64,000 nucleotides of DNA from a virus, in IMG/VR virus record IMGVR_UViG_3300020222_002168, positions 35,529 to 99,528 of that record. The stretch is one strand, 5' to 3'. This document shows, piece by piece, positions 1-5,635 of the stretch; positions within the stretch are counted from its first letter, which is position 1, and the number at the start of each line of letters is the position of its first letter. The position numbers and the translations under genes were made by a program. The notes beneath the pieces are model-generated. The model made no database searches and was not told the origin of the DNA. It saw only the letters and a list, made by a program, of their open reading frames with translations.

Positions 1-362
1 TCCTTGCGATTACGGATCTTGTCTAACCGACCATTGATCACTGCGAGATCAGTCACAGGCTTGACCTGAGCCAGTTCTTCTAATTGAGACACACGTTTGT
101 CTACGAATGCGGCTGTGGCTAATTTCACGTCGATTTCGCTCTGCGAGTTGGCAGCACCTACTAGACCACGGATATTGTAAAGCGCCAGCAATAATTTCTG
201 TCGGCGAGCGTCATTGGCGAACAGAGAATTGTTGGCGGACTGCAACTCTGCAGTAACATCCTGGAATTCGTTGATATCGATATGGGTTTTGATCTCGATG
301 CCGCGGATAGTTTCTTGGATAGCGTTTTGTACGGCGTTGGCTTTGCGCAGTGTGATGTTCAT
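1..362 (-). CDS. conserved phage protein, 3' end outside window
   Basis: The reading frame starts with ATG at 362 and stays open to the window edge, so the C terminus is missing. The N terminus reads MNITLRKANAVQNAIQE and continues as a mainly helical, charged protein without recognisable motifs. Its start codon overlaps the stop codon of the upstream rpoZ-like gene (ATGA), so the two are probably translated together from the promoter at 589-617. It resembles small proteins seen in marine T4-like phages, but I cannot name a function. Confidence 0.75.
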   Translation of the reverse strand, partial: MNITLRKANAVQNAIQETIRGIEIKTHIDINEFQDVTAELQSANNSLFANDARRQKLLLALYNIRGLVGAANSQSEIDVKLATAAFVDKRVSQLEELAQVKPVTDLAVINGRLDKIRNRK

Positions 363-574
363 TTGTTTTTTCCTTTAAGAGATTTCATATAATCTTGTTT
401 GGTATAAAGACCTTGTTCTACTTCTTTCAGAGCGGTAACTACCGGACCGTTGTCGCAGACGATTTTGGGAGAGGAGCCTCTCCTGAGTTCTCGAGCCCGT
501 TGGCTAGCACCTAGTACCAGATCGAACAATCCACCATATACCTGTGCTGCTTTCTGCGAAGTAATCCTAGCCAT
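359..574 (-). CDS. rpoZ: RNA polymerase omega subunit (RpoZ-like)
   Basis: A 71-residue protein with the omega pattern: N-terminal MARIT, then FDLVLGASQRARELRRG at about residues 17-33 and VVTALKEVEQGLY at about 44-56, matching the bacterial FDLVL.A..RAR.L and V.AL.E...G blocks. Omega stabilises the beta-prime subunit and supports RNA polymerase assembly. It is the first gene after a consensus promoter (589-617) with an AGG ribosome site just upstream, and its stop overlaps the next start (ATGA). A phage-encoded omega would enter host RNA polymerase; whether it replaces host omega is inference. The family call rests on motif reading of a short protein. Confidence 0.75.
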   Translation of the reverse strand: MARITSQKAAQVYGGLFDLVLGASQRARELRRGSSPKIVCDNGPVVTALKEVEQGLYTKQDYMKSLKGKNK

Positions 575-588
575 CCTCTATCCTTTAT

Positions 589-617
589 ATTATAGTGACG
601 GATCGACGAAAGGTCAA
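589..617 (-). promoter_or_regulatory. sigma-70 promoter for rpoZ
   Basis: On the minus strand TTGACC (612-617) is followed by exactly 17 bases and TATAAT (589-594). Transcription would start about 8 bases before the ribosome site of the omega gene. This is a strong host-type promoter. Confidence 0.85.
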
Positions 618-639
618 GTAATAGACCGGACAATGTACA

Positions 640-871
640 AGCGGGATCTGTTAAGATTTCCCTAGACAAGCCACAATGCACAAAGCACAGAGGCCTGCTT
701 ATATCCGATCAGCAAATGACAGGTCTGTATAGGATCGGAGCACACGGGCACGGAGCGATTTCAAGTCGCTTTGCCAGTATTGTCGTCTCGGGCATGAAGC
801 CTGAAACTATTGTGTCTATCCTCATCTACCCTTCGCTTCACCGGTCCAGTATCGCTACTGGACAAAACTTA
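640..871. other. non-coding stretch with strong hairpins
   Basis: No convincing gene lies between the rpoZ promoter and the gene ending at 872. It holds an inverted repeat TCCGATC/GATCGGA (704-710, 733-739), a small stem GCGA/TCGC near 757-771, and a perfect 8-base hairpin GTCCAGTA/TACTGGAC (844-863) just after the stop of the upstream minus-strand gene. The last may be a terminator without a U tract. The rest could be an untranslated structured RNA. Confidence 0.4.
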
Positions 872-1084
872 TTATACAGTCTCTGAGACTGAGTCTGCAA
901 CCGGTTCTTGTGGTAATTTGAAACCCATTTTCTCCAAAGCACGGATCCTGTTTTGGATCCTACCCTTGTTCTTGGATCTGGTTTCTTTGGCTAACATTTC
1001 TGTCAATTGTCGGAGATTCAGAGGACCCAATCTAGTCTTGCCTGTTTTGGTCTTCATTGGATCTCTGTGTTGTACATTTGCCAT
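872..1084 (-). CDS. small basic conserved phage protein
   Basis: A 70-residue, lysine- and arginine-rich protein (MANVQHRDPMKTKTGKTRLG...) with a helical centre, LRQLTEMLAKETRSKNKG. It is preceded by AGGACG, and its ATG overlaps the TAA of the upstream gene (TAATG), indicating coupled translation. Its basic character would suit nucleic-acid or ribosome binding, but no family is recognised. Confidence 0.7.
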   Translation of the reverse strand: MANVQHRDPMKTKTGKTRLGPLNLRQLTEMLAKETRSKNKGRIQNRIRALEKMGFKLPQEPVADSVSETV

Positions 1085-1263
1085 TATTCTGCGTCCTTTT
1101 CATCTCTTTTAGTTTTTATTACTCTAGGTTGGATCAGGGATGCCAATTGTGCTTCGATCATCGAACGTTTATATTCTCCTCTCTTGTGAGGATCAAGATA
1201 GGTAGCCATGATCCTTTTTGACTGCTGATTTAATCGAAATGCTGCTGTGGGTTTTAGAAACAT
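1084..1263 (-). CDS. small conserved phage protein, 59 residues
   Basis: Reads MFLKPTAAFRLNQQSKRIMATYLDPHKRGEYKRS and so on to 59 residues. The ATG at 1263 has AGGA six bases upstream; a later in-frame ATG at 1209 is possible. HKRGEYKRSMIEAQL is basic and helical. The stop overlaps the next start. Function unknown. Confidence 0.65.
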   Translation of the reverse strand: MFLKPTAAFRLNQQSKRIMATYLDPHKRGEYKRSMIEAQLASLIQPRVIKTKRDEKDAE

Positions 1264-1284
1264 ATCAGTCCTTTGTAAAAATAT

Positions 1285-1372
1285 TGGTGGAGGGACGGGG
1301 ACTTGAACCCCGAAGCCGCTTGCGCAACCGACAGATTAGCAATCTGCTCCAATACCATTATGGGACCCCTCC
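1285..1372 (-). tRNA. tRNA-Ser(GCT)
   Basis: Complete cloverleaf with anticodon loop TTGCTAA, long variable arm (class II, as expected for Ser), T arm GGGG-TTCAAGT-CCCC, acceptor GGAGGGG/TCCCTCC and encoded CCA. Reads AGC and AGU. Confidence 0.93.
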
Positions 1373-1373
1373 A

Positions 1374-1532
1374 TTAATTTGGGACTACACGAGGCAGATA
1401 GGGAACTGATCTCGGCCCGTAGAGCTGCTGTAGCAGCCTGCGGGCTTCTTCGGCGCTTTCGGCACCTATCCGAACCTTGCGTTCTTCTGTGCCAGGCCCG
1501 GGTTCTCTGATCGTCGCTTCGTATAGTTTCAT
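1374..1532 (-). CDS. small phage protein between tRNA genes
   Basis: A 52-residue frame beginning MKLYEATIREPGPGTEERKV with a helical segment AESAEEARRLLQQLYG, typical of small conserved phage proteins. A longer frame runs upstream into the tRNA-Leu gene, so the internal ATG at 1532 is taken. Function unknown. Confidence 0.6.
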   Translation of the reverse strand: MKLYEATIREPGPGTEERKVRIGAESAEEARRLLQQLYGPRSVPYLPRVVPN

Positions 1533-1537
1533 ATCTT

Positions 1538-1620
1538 TGGTGCCCCAGGAGAGACTCGAACTCTCACGCACTAGGCAACGGCTTCTAAGACCGTCATGTC
1601 TACCATTCCACCACCGGGGC
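1538..1620 (-). tRNA. tRNA-Leu(TAG)
   Basis: Acceptor GCCCCGG paired with CTGGGGC, anticodon loop CTTAGAA, variable arm, T arm GAGAG-TTCGAGT-CTCTC, encoded CCA. Reads CUA. Confidence 0.92.
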
Positions 1621-1635
1621 ATTAATCTTAATAGT

Positions 1636-1664
1636 ATTATGTATTCTAAATCTTCAGTTGTCAA
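1636..1664 (-). promoter_or_regulatory. sigma-70 promoter inside tRNA array
   Basis: Minus-strand TTGACA (1659-1664), 17-base spacer, CATAAT (1636-1641), directly ahead of tRNA-Leu(TAG). It would drive the distal tRNA genes and perhaps the genes down to rpoZ. Confidence 0.7.
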
Positions 1665-1672
1665 CGGAAATA

Positions 1673-1748
1673 TGGTCCCAACTCTTGGAATCGAACCAAG
1701 CCCTTCTGTGCTTCAAACAGACGCTTCCACCAGGTTAGCTTAATCGGG
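1673..1748 (-). tRNA. tRNA-Phe(GAA)
   Basis: Anticodon stem TCTGT/ACAGA with loop TTGAAGC, T arm CTTGG-TTCGATT-CCAAG, acceptor CCCGATT/AGTTGGG (wobbles), encoded CCA. The C1-G72 first pair is unusual for Phe. Confidence 0.88.
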
Positions 1749-1750
1749 TT

Positions 1751-1826
1751 TGGGCAGGTGGACGGGAGTTGAACCCTATCTTACTGTTTCACAGACAGTT
1801 GTGCGCACCGGTACACTATCCCCTGC
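1751..1826 (-). tRNA. tRNA-His(GTG), divergent
   Basis: Anticodon stem ACTGT/ACAGT with loop CTGTGAA gives GTG. A G at -1 and discriminator C73 are the His identity features. The acceptor has mismatches at 5-68 and 7-66, and the T stem at 49-65 and 50-64, so it is either decaying or a hybrid. Confidence 0.75.
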
Positions 1827-1832
1827 ATTGTT

Positions 1833-1907
1833 TGGCACCGCCGCCACGAGTCGAACGTGAAACTAAACCTTCGCAAAGTTTCGTGATATCCCTTTCACCA
1901 CGGCGGT
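1833..1907 (-). tRNA. tRNA-Arg(GCG)
   Basis: Acceptor ACCGCCG/CGGCGGT perfect, anticodon loop TTGCGAA, T arm CACG-TTCGACT-CGTG, encoded CCA with G73. Its 5' half overlaps the 3' end of the protein gene at 1863-2066. Confidence 0.9.
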
Positions 1908-2066
1908 ATCTTTCTCCAGCGCATCTCTGCGCATCTTGAATGAGCGATGCTCGTCGGGACGATGGACTATGAGATATTCTACTCCGTCAATCTGCTCGAC
2001 GGCACGAGTATCTTCGCAGACGAATCGCTCACCATTCAATCGATTTCTAAATGTTACGGGTTTCAT
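1863..2066 (-). CDS. small conserved phage protein overlapping a tRNA
   Basis: A 67-residue protein (MKPVTFRNRLNGERFVCEDTR..., then YLIVHRPDEHRSFKMRRDALEK) that looks like a genuine small phage protein with an internal HRPDE block. The last 15 codons and stop lie inside the tRNA-Arg(GCG) gene, so the same DNA is used as tRNA 5' half and coding sequence. A ribosome site AGGAGA lies just upstream of the ATG. Function unknown. Confidence 0.7.
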   Translation of the reverse strand: MKPVTFRNRLNGERFVCEDTRAVEQIDGVEYLIVHRPDEHRSFKMRRDALEKDTAVVKGISRNFAKV

Positions 2067-2084
2067 ATCATTCTCCTTTATGTT

Positions 2085-2159
2085 TGGCCGGTCCGGAGAG
2101 ATTCGAACTCCCGACTGCTGGTTTCGAAGACCAGAACTCTTCCACTGAGCTACGGACCG
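2085..2159 (-). tRNA. tRNA-Arg(TCG)
   Basis: Acceptor CGGTCCG/CGGACCG, D arm TAGCTCAGTGGAAGAG, anticodon stem CTGGT/ACCAG with loop CTTCGAA, T arm GGGAG-TTCGAAT-CTCTC, encoded CCA. Confidence 0.93.
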
Positions 2160-2250
2160 ATGTTCCCGAGATGCTGCTTACCCGCGACAGCATAGTCTCT
2201 ACTAACCTTATAGGCACCCGGCTGGATTCACTGTACAAAGACTGGAACAT
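2160..2250 (-). ncRNA. stem-closed small RNA in tRNA array
   Basis: About 91 bases closed by ATGTTCC/GGAACAT (2160-2166, 2244-2250), with an inner hairpin built from GAGATGCTG (2169-2177) and CAGCATAGTCTC. No T arm or anticodon arm is visible, so it is not a normal tRNA. It lies between two tRNA genes and would be released by tRNA processing. T4 carries comparable stable RNAs in its tRNA cluster; the comparison is only positional. Confidence 0.5.
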
Positions 2251-2254
2251 AGTT

Positions 2255-2344
2255 TGGTGGAAGCGGTGAGATTCGAACTCACGGACCCTTTCGGATCGTC
2301 TGTTTTCAAGACAGGTGCATTCAGCCAGGCTCTGCCACACTTCC
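2255..2344 (-). tRNA. tRNA-Ser(TGA)
   Basis: Class II with long variable arm, acceptor GGAAGTG/CGCTTCC, anticodon loop CTTGAAA, T arm GTGAG-TTCGAAT-CTCAC, encoded CCA. Confidence 0.93.
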
Positions 2345-2351
2345 ATAATAC

Positions 2352-2432
2352 TGGTGCCCCTAATCGGATTCGAACCGATAGTTATGACACTCCTTTTGAG
2401 AGAGCCGCCTTTACCTATTTGGCCATAGGGGC
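2352..2432 (-). tRNA. tRNA-Leu(CAA), intact copy
   Basis: Acceptor GCCCCTA/TAGGGGC perfect, anticodon loop CTCAAAA, T arm ATCGG-TTCGAAT-CCGAT, encoded CCA. A second copy at 3042-3122 carries a foreign 3' half. Confidence 0.92.
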
Positions 2433-2436
2433 ATAC

Positions 2437-2514
2437 TGGAGTGAGGAGTCGGATTCGAACCGACGGCTTTAGAGTTTTGCAGACTCTTGCATTGGGCCTC
2501 TCTGCCACACTTCC
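2437..2514 (-). tRNA. tRNA-Cys(GCA), chimeric copy
   Basis: Anticodon loop CTGCAAA and discriminator U73 are Cys-like and the T arm is good. The 5' acceptor strand GGAAGTG does not pair with the 3' strand TCCTCAC; it equals that of tRNA-Ser(TGA). The 20 bases at 2500-2519 repeat 2330-2349 exactly, so the 5' end came from the Ser gene. Probably not functional. Confidence 0.75.
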
Positions 2515-2522
2515 ATAATCTT

Positions 2523-2594
2523 TGGTGCCCCCAATCGGATTCGAACCCTCATAACCTGGCTTAGAAGGCCTGGCACAGCTCCATCTGCAGAGGC
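2523..2594 (-). tRNA. Arg(TCT)-like 5' half joined to Leu 3' half
   Basis: The 5' part has an anticodon arm with loop CTTCTAA (TCT) and T-stem strand GAGGG, with a poor D arm. The 3' part (CCGAT, TGGGGGC, A, CCA) does not fit that T stem, but it pairs 7/7 (acceptor) and 5/5 (T stem) with the 5' half of the tRNA-Leu(CAA) copy at 3042-3122. It is the right boundary of the 519-base insertion. Confidence 0.75.
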
Positions 2595-2609
2595 ATTATA
2601 AATACTTGT

Positions 2610-2816
2610 ATGAAAAAAATTAATACATTCTTTAGTCTTGCTCCGGCACCTGTGTTTCTACTAGGAGCCGTGATAAGTTATTTGAATTCTCATCATGGTA
2701 TAGAAATGCCCATGATGTGGTTAGTAATGTGTCTGGCTCACATAAGTCCGTGGCTTATGTGGTGGCAACAAAGATCTTTTCAAAAATTCCAAACTCTGCC
2801 CGACAAGCAACAGTGA
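2610..2816 (+). CDS. small membrane protein in cassette 1
   Basis: A 68-residue protein with two hydrophobic segments (about residues 8-26 and 34-51) and a polar tail. It is one of the few plus-strand genes in the window. It converges with, and overlaps by 37 bases, the minus-strand gene at 2780-3028. Only a weak ribosome site is visible. The opposite orientation agrees with arrival as part of the inserted segment. Function unknown. Confidence 0.5.
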   Translation: MKKINTFFSLAPAPVFLLGAVISYLNSHHGIEMPMMWLVMCLAHISPWLMWWQQRSFQKFQTLPDKQQ

Positions 2817-3028
2817 TAGTGTCCTGCTAGTACAGCAAGTATATCCAGGTAAAGATCCCATAACCGATCTGGATACTGCTCATAGTACCCATCAGTGATA
2901 AAGCCTATGTCGTAGGCTCTGACCGTACCTTGAGGTCCACGGATATATAACCAAGTAACTGGTCCGTGATCACTGTCTCGGACTACTTCTTGAGCAAATT
3001 CAAGACTGTTAATTTTTATCCAGTTCAT
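2780..3028 (-). CDS. small unknown protein in cassette 1
   Basis: An 82-residue protein (MNWIKINSLEFAQEVVRD...) that begins 13 bases after the Leu/Arg hybrid tRNA end. It contains an YIRGPQGTVRAYDIGF stretch and aromatic residues but no known motif. Its 3' end overlaps the plus-strand membrane-protein gene. Function unknown. Confidence 0.5.
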   Translation of the reverse strand: MNWIKINSLEFAQEVVRDSDHGPVTWLYIRGPQGTVRAYDIGFITDGYYEQYPDRLWDLYLDILAVLAGHYHCCLSGRVWNF

Positions 3029-3041
3029 TGAATATTTAATA

Positions 3042-3122
3042 TGGCCTCCCCGGTAGGAATCGAACCGATAGTTATAACACTCCTTTTGAGAGAGCCGCCT
3101 TTACCATTTTGGCCATAGGGGC
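3042..3122 (-). tRNA. tRNA-Leu(CAA) 5' half joined to Arg(TCT)-like 3' half
   Basis: The 5' part (acceptor GCCCCTA, anticodon loop CTCAAAA, T strand ATCGG) matches the intact Leu copy at 2352-2432. The 3' part (CCTAC, CGGGGAG, G, CCA) pairs in only 4 of 7 acceptor positions. It differs in three bases from the 3' end of the Val hybrid at 5611. It forms the left boundary of cassette 1 and is unlikely to work as a continuous tRNA. Confidence 0.75.
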
Positions 3123-3126
3123 GTTC

Positions 3127-3204
3127 TGGAGCAACGGGTGAGATTCGAACTCACGGTTTTAGAGTTTTGCAGACTCTTGCATTGGGCCTCTCTGCCACCG
3201 TTGC
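3127..3204 (-). tRNA. tRNA-Cys(GCA), intact copy
   Basis: Acceptor GCAACGG/CCGTTGC perfect, anticodon loop CTGCAAA, U73, T arm GTGAG-TTCGAAT-CTCAC, encoded CCA. The anticodon and D arms are nearly identical to those of the chimeric copy at 2437-2514. Confidence 0.93.
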
Positions 3205-3250
3205 ATGCATTTGGTCTCGGTTTTTATTTAGAAGAGAACCGAGAAAAACT

Positions 3251-3859
3251 CTAATCTACGATAGGGCCATTACCGCTGCGGAAACCTATTTCGCCACCTT
3301 CCTCTTGGATACGCTTTATGACATCTTCGAATAAGATTGGTGCGAAATCGGGAGTTTGTTCTACACAGACACAATGGTATCTAGGATCGATCTCATCGCT
3401 GTACAAAACAGCACCCGTTCTGGCATCAACTCCGCGGGCTTTCTTTACACGGTTGGCGTGTAAGTGTCCGTGAATGTTGGTACCGAAGCGACCCAAACTG
3501 TCACTGTGTACAGGAATGTGTGACAAGATCATTCCATTCATCACATGGTAAGCACGTAACTCACGGAAGTATTCGCGGTATTCGTCATCACGAAAGATAT
3601 CGTGATTACCGCGGATCAAAACCTTATCACCGTTCAAACGAGCCAAGGTTTTCATAGCCTTACGATTGATCACCACATCACCGAGGTGGTAGACCTTGTC
3701 TGTGGGCTTAATCCTGTCGTTCCAGGCCTTGACCATGGCTTCGTCCATCTCATCTGGATCTGTCCAAGGTCTTAACTTCGTTACTCCGTCATTTCGAGTG
3801 AATCGGCACACGCCAGCGTGTCCGAAGTGCGTGTCCGATACTAAAAATACGCTAGGCAT
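3251..3859 (-). CDS. metallophosphoesterase (calcineurin-like)
   Basis: About 203 residues with the metal-binding blocks of the superfamily in order: SDTHFGH (D-x-H) near the N terminus, GDVV, GNHD (about residue 86), then SHIPVHSD and GHLH. These coordinate two metal ions in phosphodiesterases and phosphatases. The frame extends upstream through tRNA-Trp, so the start is taken at the second of two ATGs behind AGGAGGG. It lies between intact tRNA-Cys and tRNA-Trp genes. The substrate (nucleotide, cyclic nucleotide or protein phosphate) cannot be told. Confidence 0.85.
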   Translation of the reverse strand: MPSVFLVSDTHFGHAGVCRFTRNDGVTKLRPWTDPDEMDEAMVKAWNDRIKPTDKVYHLGDVVINRKAMKTLARLNGDKVLIRGNHDIFRDDEYREYFRELRAYHVMNGMILSHIPVHSDSLGRFGTNIHGHLHANRVKKARGVDARTGAVLYSDEIDPRYHCVCVEQTPDFAPILFEDVIKRIQEEGGEIGFRSGNGPIVD

Positions 3860-3880
3860 CATGCCCTCCTTTCTTGAATG

Positions 3881-3955
3881 TGGCGTACCGGGAAGGATTC
3901 GAACCCTCACTAGCAGTTTTGGAGACTGTCGTGCTGCCGTTGACACTACCGATAC
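3881..3955 (-). tRNA. tRNA-Trp(CCA)
   Basis: Acceptor GTATCGG/CCGGTAC, anticodon loop CTCCAAA, T arm GAGGG-TTCGAAT-CCTTC, encoded CCA with G73. The outer anticodon-stem pair is A-C. Confidence 0.9.
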
Positions 3956-3961
3956 ATAAAA

Positions 3962-4056
3962 TGGTACTCCCACTAGGATTCGAACCTAGATCATCCCCTC
4001 ATCTAGAGGCATCGCCCGGATATAAGCCGGGAGCTTTACCGTTAAGCTATGGGAGC
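3962..4056 (-). tRNA. tRNA with anticodon TAT and long variable arm
   Basis: A 95-base tRNA: acceptor GCTCCCA/TGGGAGT, D stem GCTT/AAGC, anticodon stem CCCGG/CCGGG around CTTATAT, T arm CTAGG-TTCGAAT-CCTAG, encoded CCA. TAT would read AUA (Ile), but the variable region of about 25 bases with a CCTC/GAGG stem is class II, which is normal for Leu, Ser and Tyr and not for Ile. The charging identity is therefore uncertain. Confidence 0.8.
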
Positions 4057-4062
4057 AAAACT

Positions 4063-4137
4063 TGGAGCGGGTAGTCGGATTCGAACCGACGGCATTTTCC
4101 TTGGCAAGGAAACATTCTACCCCTGAATTATACCCGC
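4063..4137 (-). tRNA. tRNA-Gly(GCC)
   Basis: Acceptor GCGGGTA/TACCCGC, anticodon loop TTGCCAA, T arm GTCGG-TTCGAAT-CCGAC, encoded CCA, U73. Confidence 0.94.
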
Positions 4138-4138
4138 A

Positions 4139-4783
4139 TCATAATTTACTGATTTTAAAACCATAGACATGACTCTTTACCGTTTCTGGTAAGAAATTCA
4201 TGCTCATCGACACCCTAGGCACAGCGACTTTCTGTTGATCGTACCCATGCATCAGTTCGCTGGGCCATATTAATAGATCCCCTTGGGACACAGGTATCAG
4301 ATGTTTGTGTTTACTGTGCTCAGTTTCCTTGCTGCCGTTAACGTCTAGATAAGGTTTGAACAGACTGCTAGGTGACCTAGGGTTATGAAACTCTAGACCG
4401 CTGTGTATCTCAGAATCAAACTGTATGTAGTATGTGGCGCTGAAGAGACTATTTCCGTGGTTATGGGGATGCTGGAAACCTCCTATGTTAGCATTGATCC
4501 ATACATTTAGATCTAGGAATTCTGTCTCTGTGATGCCAAAAAATTTCTCGCCGTAATCTTTCACACTGGATAAAATCCATCGATGTAGATCATGAAATTG
4601 TTCGTATTGCCGGAGATCAAGATCGCCATTTTGGAAAAAATGTATCAGCCCCGGCGTCTCACAGTAGGCTCGTTCTTTGGCATATTGGTCTAATATCGTT
4701 AGGAATTTGATCCTTAGATCTTCATTATCATCTCTGTGATATCTAGCGATAGGTACAGGAAAAAGGTCTACATAGTTCTTCAT
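4139..4783 (-). CDS. 2-oxoglutarate/Fe(II) oxygenase-like protein (copy 1)
   Basis: 214 residues beginning MKNYVDLFPVPIARY, the typical start of the phage 2OG-Fe(II) oxygenase group. HPHNHGNSLFSATYYIQ (about residues 105-121) supplies an H-x-H pair of metal ligands on a double-stranded beta-helix strand. HGYD... followed by RVSMSMNF (about 179-196) supplies the distal His and the Arg that binds 2-oxoglutarate. It lies between tRNA-Gly and tRNA-Glu. Two further members at 42406-43694 share the layout. Members hydroxylate proteins or small molecules; the substrate is unknown. Confidence 0.75.
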   Translation of the reverse strand: MKNYVDLFPVPIARYHRDDNEDLRIKFLTILDQYAKERAYCETPGLIHFFQNGDLDLRQYEQFHDLHRWILSSVKDYGEKFFGITETEFLDLNVWINANIGGFQHPHNHGNSLFSATYYIQFDSEIHSGLEFHNPRSPSSLFKPYLDVNGSKETEHSKHKHLIPVSQGDLLIWPSELMHGYDQQKVAVPRVSMSMNFLPETVKSHVYGFKISKL

Positions 4784-4804
4784 TATTATACTTATAGTTG
4801 ATAT

Positions 4805-4879
4805 TGGTACACGGTACGGGAGTCGAACCCGTCTCTACAGCGTGAAAGGCTGTTGACCTAACCGATAGTCGAACCGTGC
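4805..4879 (-). tRNA. tRNA-Glu(TTC)
   Basis: Acceptor GCACGGT/ACCGTGT, anticodon stem ACAGC/GCTGT with loop CTTTCAC, T arm ACGGG-TTCGACT-CCCGT, encoded CCA. Confidence 0.93.
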
Positions 4880-4886
4880 ATAACAC

Positions 4887-4959
4887 TGGTGCGTCGTGAA
4901 GGAATCGAACCCTCAGATAGCTGGCTTAGAAGACCTGCTCCCAATCTATTGGCAGAGGT
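4887..4959 (-). tRNA. Arg(TCT)-like 5' half joined to Val 3' half
   Basis: The 5' acceptor strand ACCTCTG has no complementarity to its own 3' strand ACGACGC. The latter pairs 7/7 with GCGTCGT, the 5' strand of tRNA-Val at 5684. The anticodon loop CTTCTAA gives TCT, with an A-A mismatch in the stem. The D arm is only CCAA/TTGG. It is the right boundary of cassette 2. Confidence 0.8.
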
Positions 4960-5635
4960 ATTAATTCTTTACTAACTGTTGAACAAAATTACGCAGCAGT
5001 AAATGATGTCTATATTCATGCCAGTGGGGTTTTAGATAACCTTTAGCATACCAATAGATATCACTTTCGGGATGAGGTCCTATTAGGCCTATGTTGTTTT
5101 GTATAATAGCAGCTGGATCTTTATTAGCATATCTAGCTACTATATTGTAATCACCACCTTGATCCTCAAAGGTGCATCCGTCATAGAAATACATAGATTC
5201 AGTTTCACCTAACCAATCTATTTCTGCAACTGTTCCAAAACTTCTTTTAATTTCAGATCTAGGTCTTTTTATGTATTGTACAGGTTCAACGCCTTGAAGT
5301 GCATTAAGATAATACGAGCCTGCCCAGTATGCACCCATACAAATACCAAGATACTTTTTGTTTCTTGCCAAAAAATTTAGCACAGTATCTTTGAAAGGTT
5401 CCATTATATTGTGCCAAGTATCACTATCTCCTAGTCCGCCCGGCACAGCTAAAACTTCATATTTTTTTAAAATAGAATCTCTCAGATGATGACGTTCTAT
5501 GCAATCTATTTCCCAGTCGTCGCTTAATGCTCTTATAATTCCGTGTGCGCTTTGCACACTACATTGAGGATGATTTAAAAAAACAGATAACTTTTTCATA
5601 ACCCTATTTATGGCACCCCCGGAAGGAATCGAACC
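4898..5635. mobile_element. gene cassette 2 in the T arm of tRNA-Val(TAC)
   Basis: The 14-base T-arm sequence GAAGGAATCGAACC occurs at 4898-4911 and 5622-5635, 724 bases apart in direct orientation. Removing one repeat unit rebuilds tRNA-Val perfectly (GCGTCGT with ACGACGC) and gives a circle whose junction is an Arg(TCT)-like tRNA (ACCTCTG with CGGGGGT). The segment carries one gene, for a BPL_N-type amidotransferase-like protein, and a late-promoter-like CATAAATA. No integrase is inside, so any recombinase must act from elsewhere. Confidence 0.7.
4961..5599 (-). CDS. BPL_N / class I glutamine amidotransferase-like protein
   Basis: 212 residues starting MKKLSVFLNHPQCSVQSAHG. VLAVPGGLGDSDTW (about residues 52-65) and YLGICMGAYWAGSYY (about 88-102) form the nucleophile-elbow region G-x-C-x-G-A of the biotin-protein-ligase N-terminal / class I amidotransferase fold. 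GPHPESDIYW (about 177-186) supplies the conserved late His. It stands alone as the only gene of cassette 2, behind CATAAATA at 5605-5612. Proteins of this fold are often of unknown substrate; a role in transferring or hydrolysing an amide is possible. The frame upstream of 5599 runs into tRNA-Val, so the ATG there is used. Confidence 0.7.
   Translation of the reverse strand: MKKLSVFLNHPQCSVQSAHGIIRALSDDWEIDCIERHHLRDSILKKYEVLAVPGGLGDSDTWHNIMEPFKDTVLNFLARNKKYLGICMGAYWAGSYYLNALQGVEPVQYIKRPRSEIKRSFGTVAEIDWLGETESMYFYDGCTFEDQGGDYNIVARYANKDPAAIIQNNIGLIGPHPESDIYWYAKGYLKPHWHEYRHHLLLRNFVQQLVKN

Larger units (their letters stand above)
2537..3066. mobile_element. gene cassette 1 in the T arm of tRNA-Leu(CAA)
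   Basis: Between the T-arm sequences GGAATCGAACC (3056-3066) and GGATTCGAACC (2537-2547) lie 519 bases. They carry two convergent small genes and are flanked by an Arg(TCT)-like 3' half (next to 3042) and 5' half (ending at 2594). Joining the ends would restore tRNA-Leu(CAA) and release a circle with an Arg(TCT)-like junction. The left-end copy has accumulated substitutions, suggesting an older insertion than cassette 2. No recombinase gene is inside. Confidence 0.6.
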
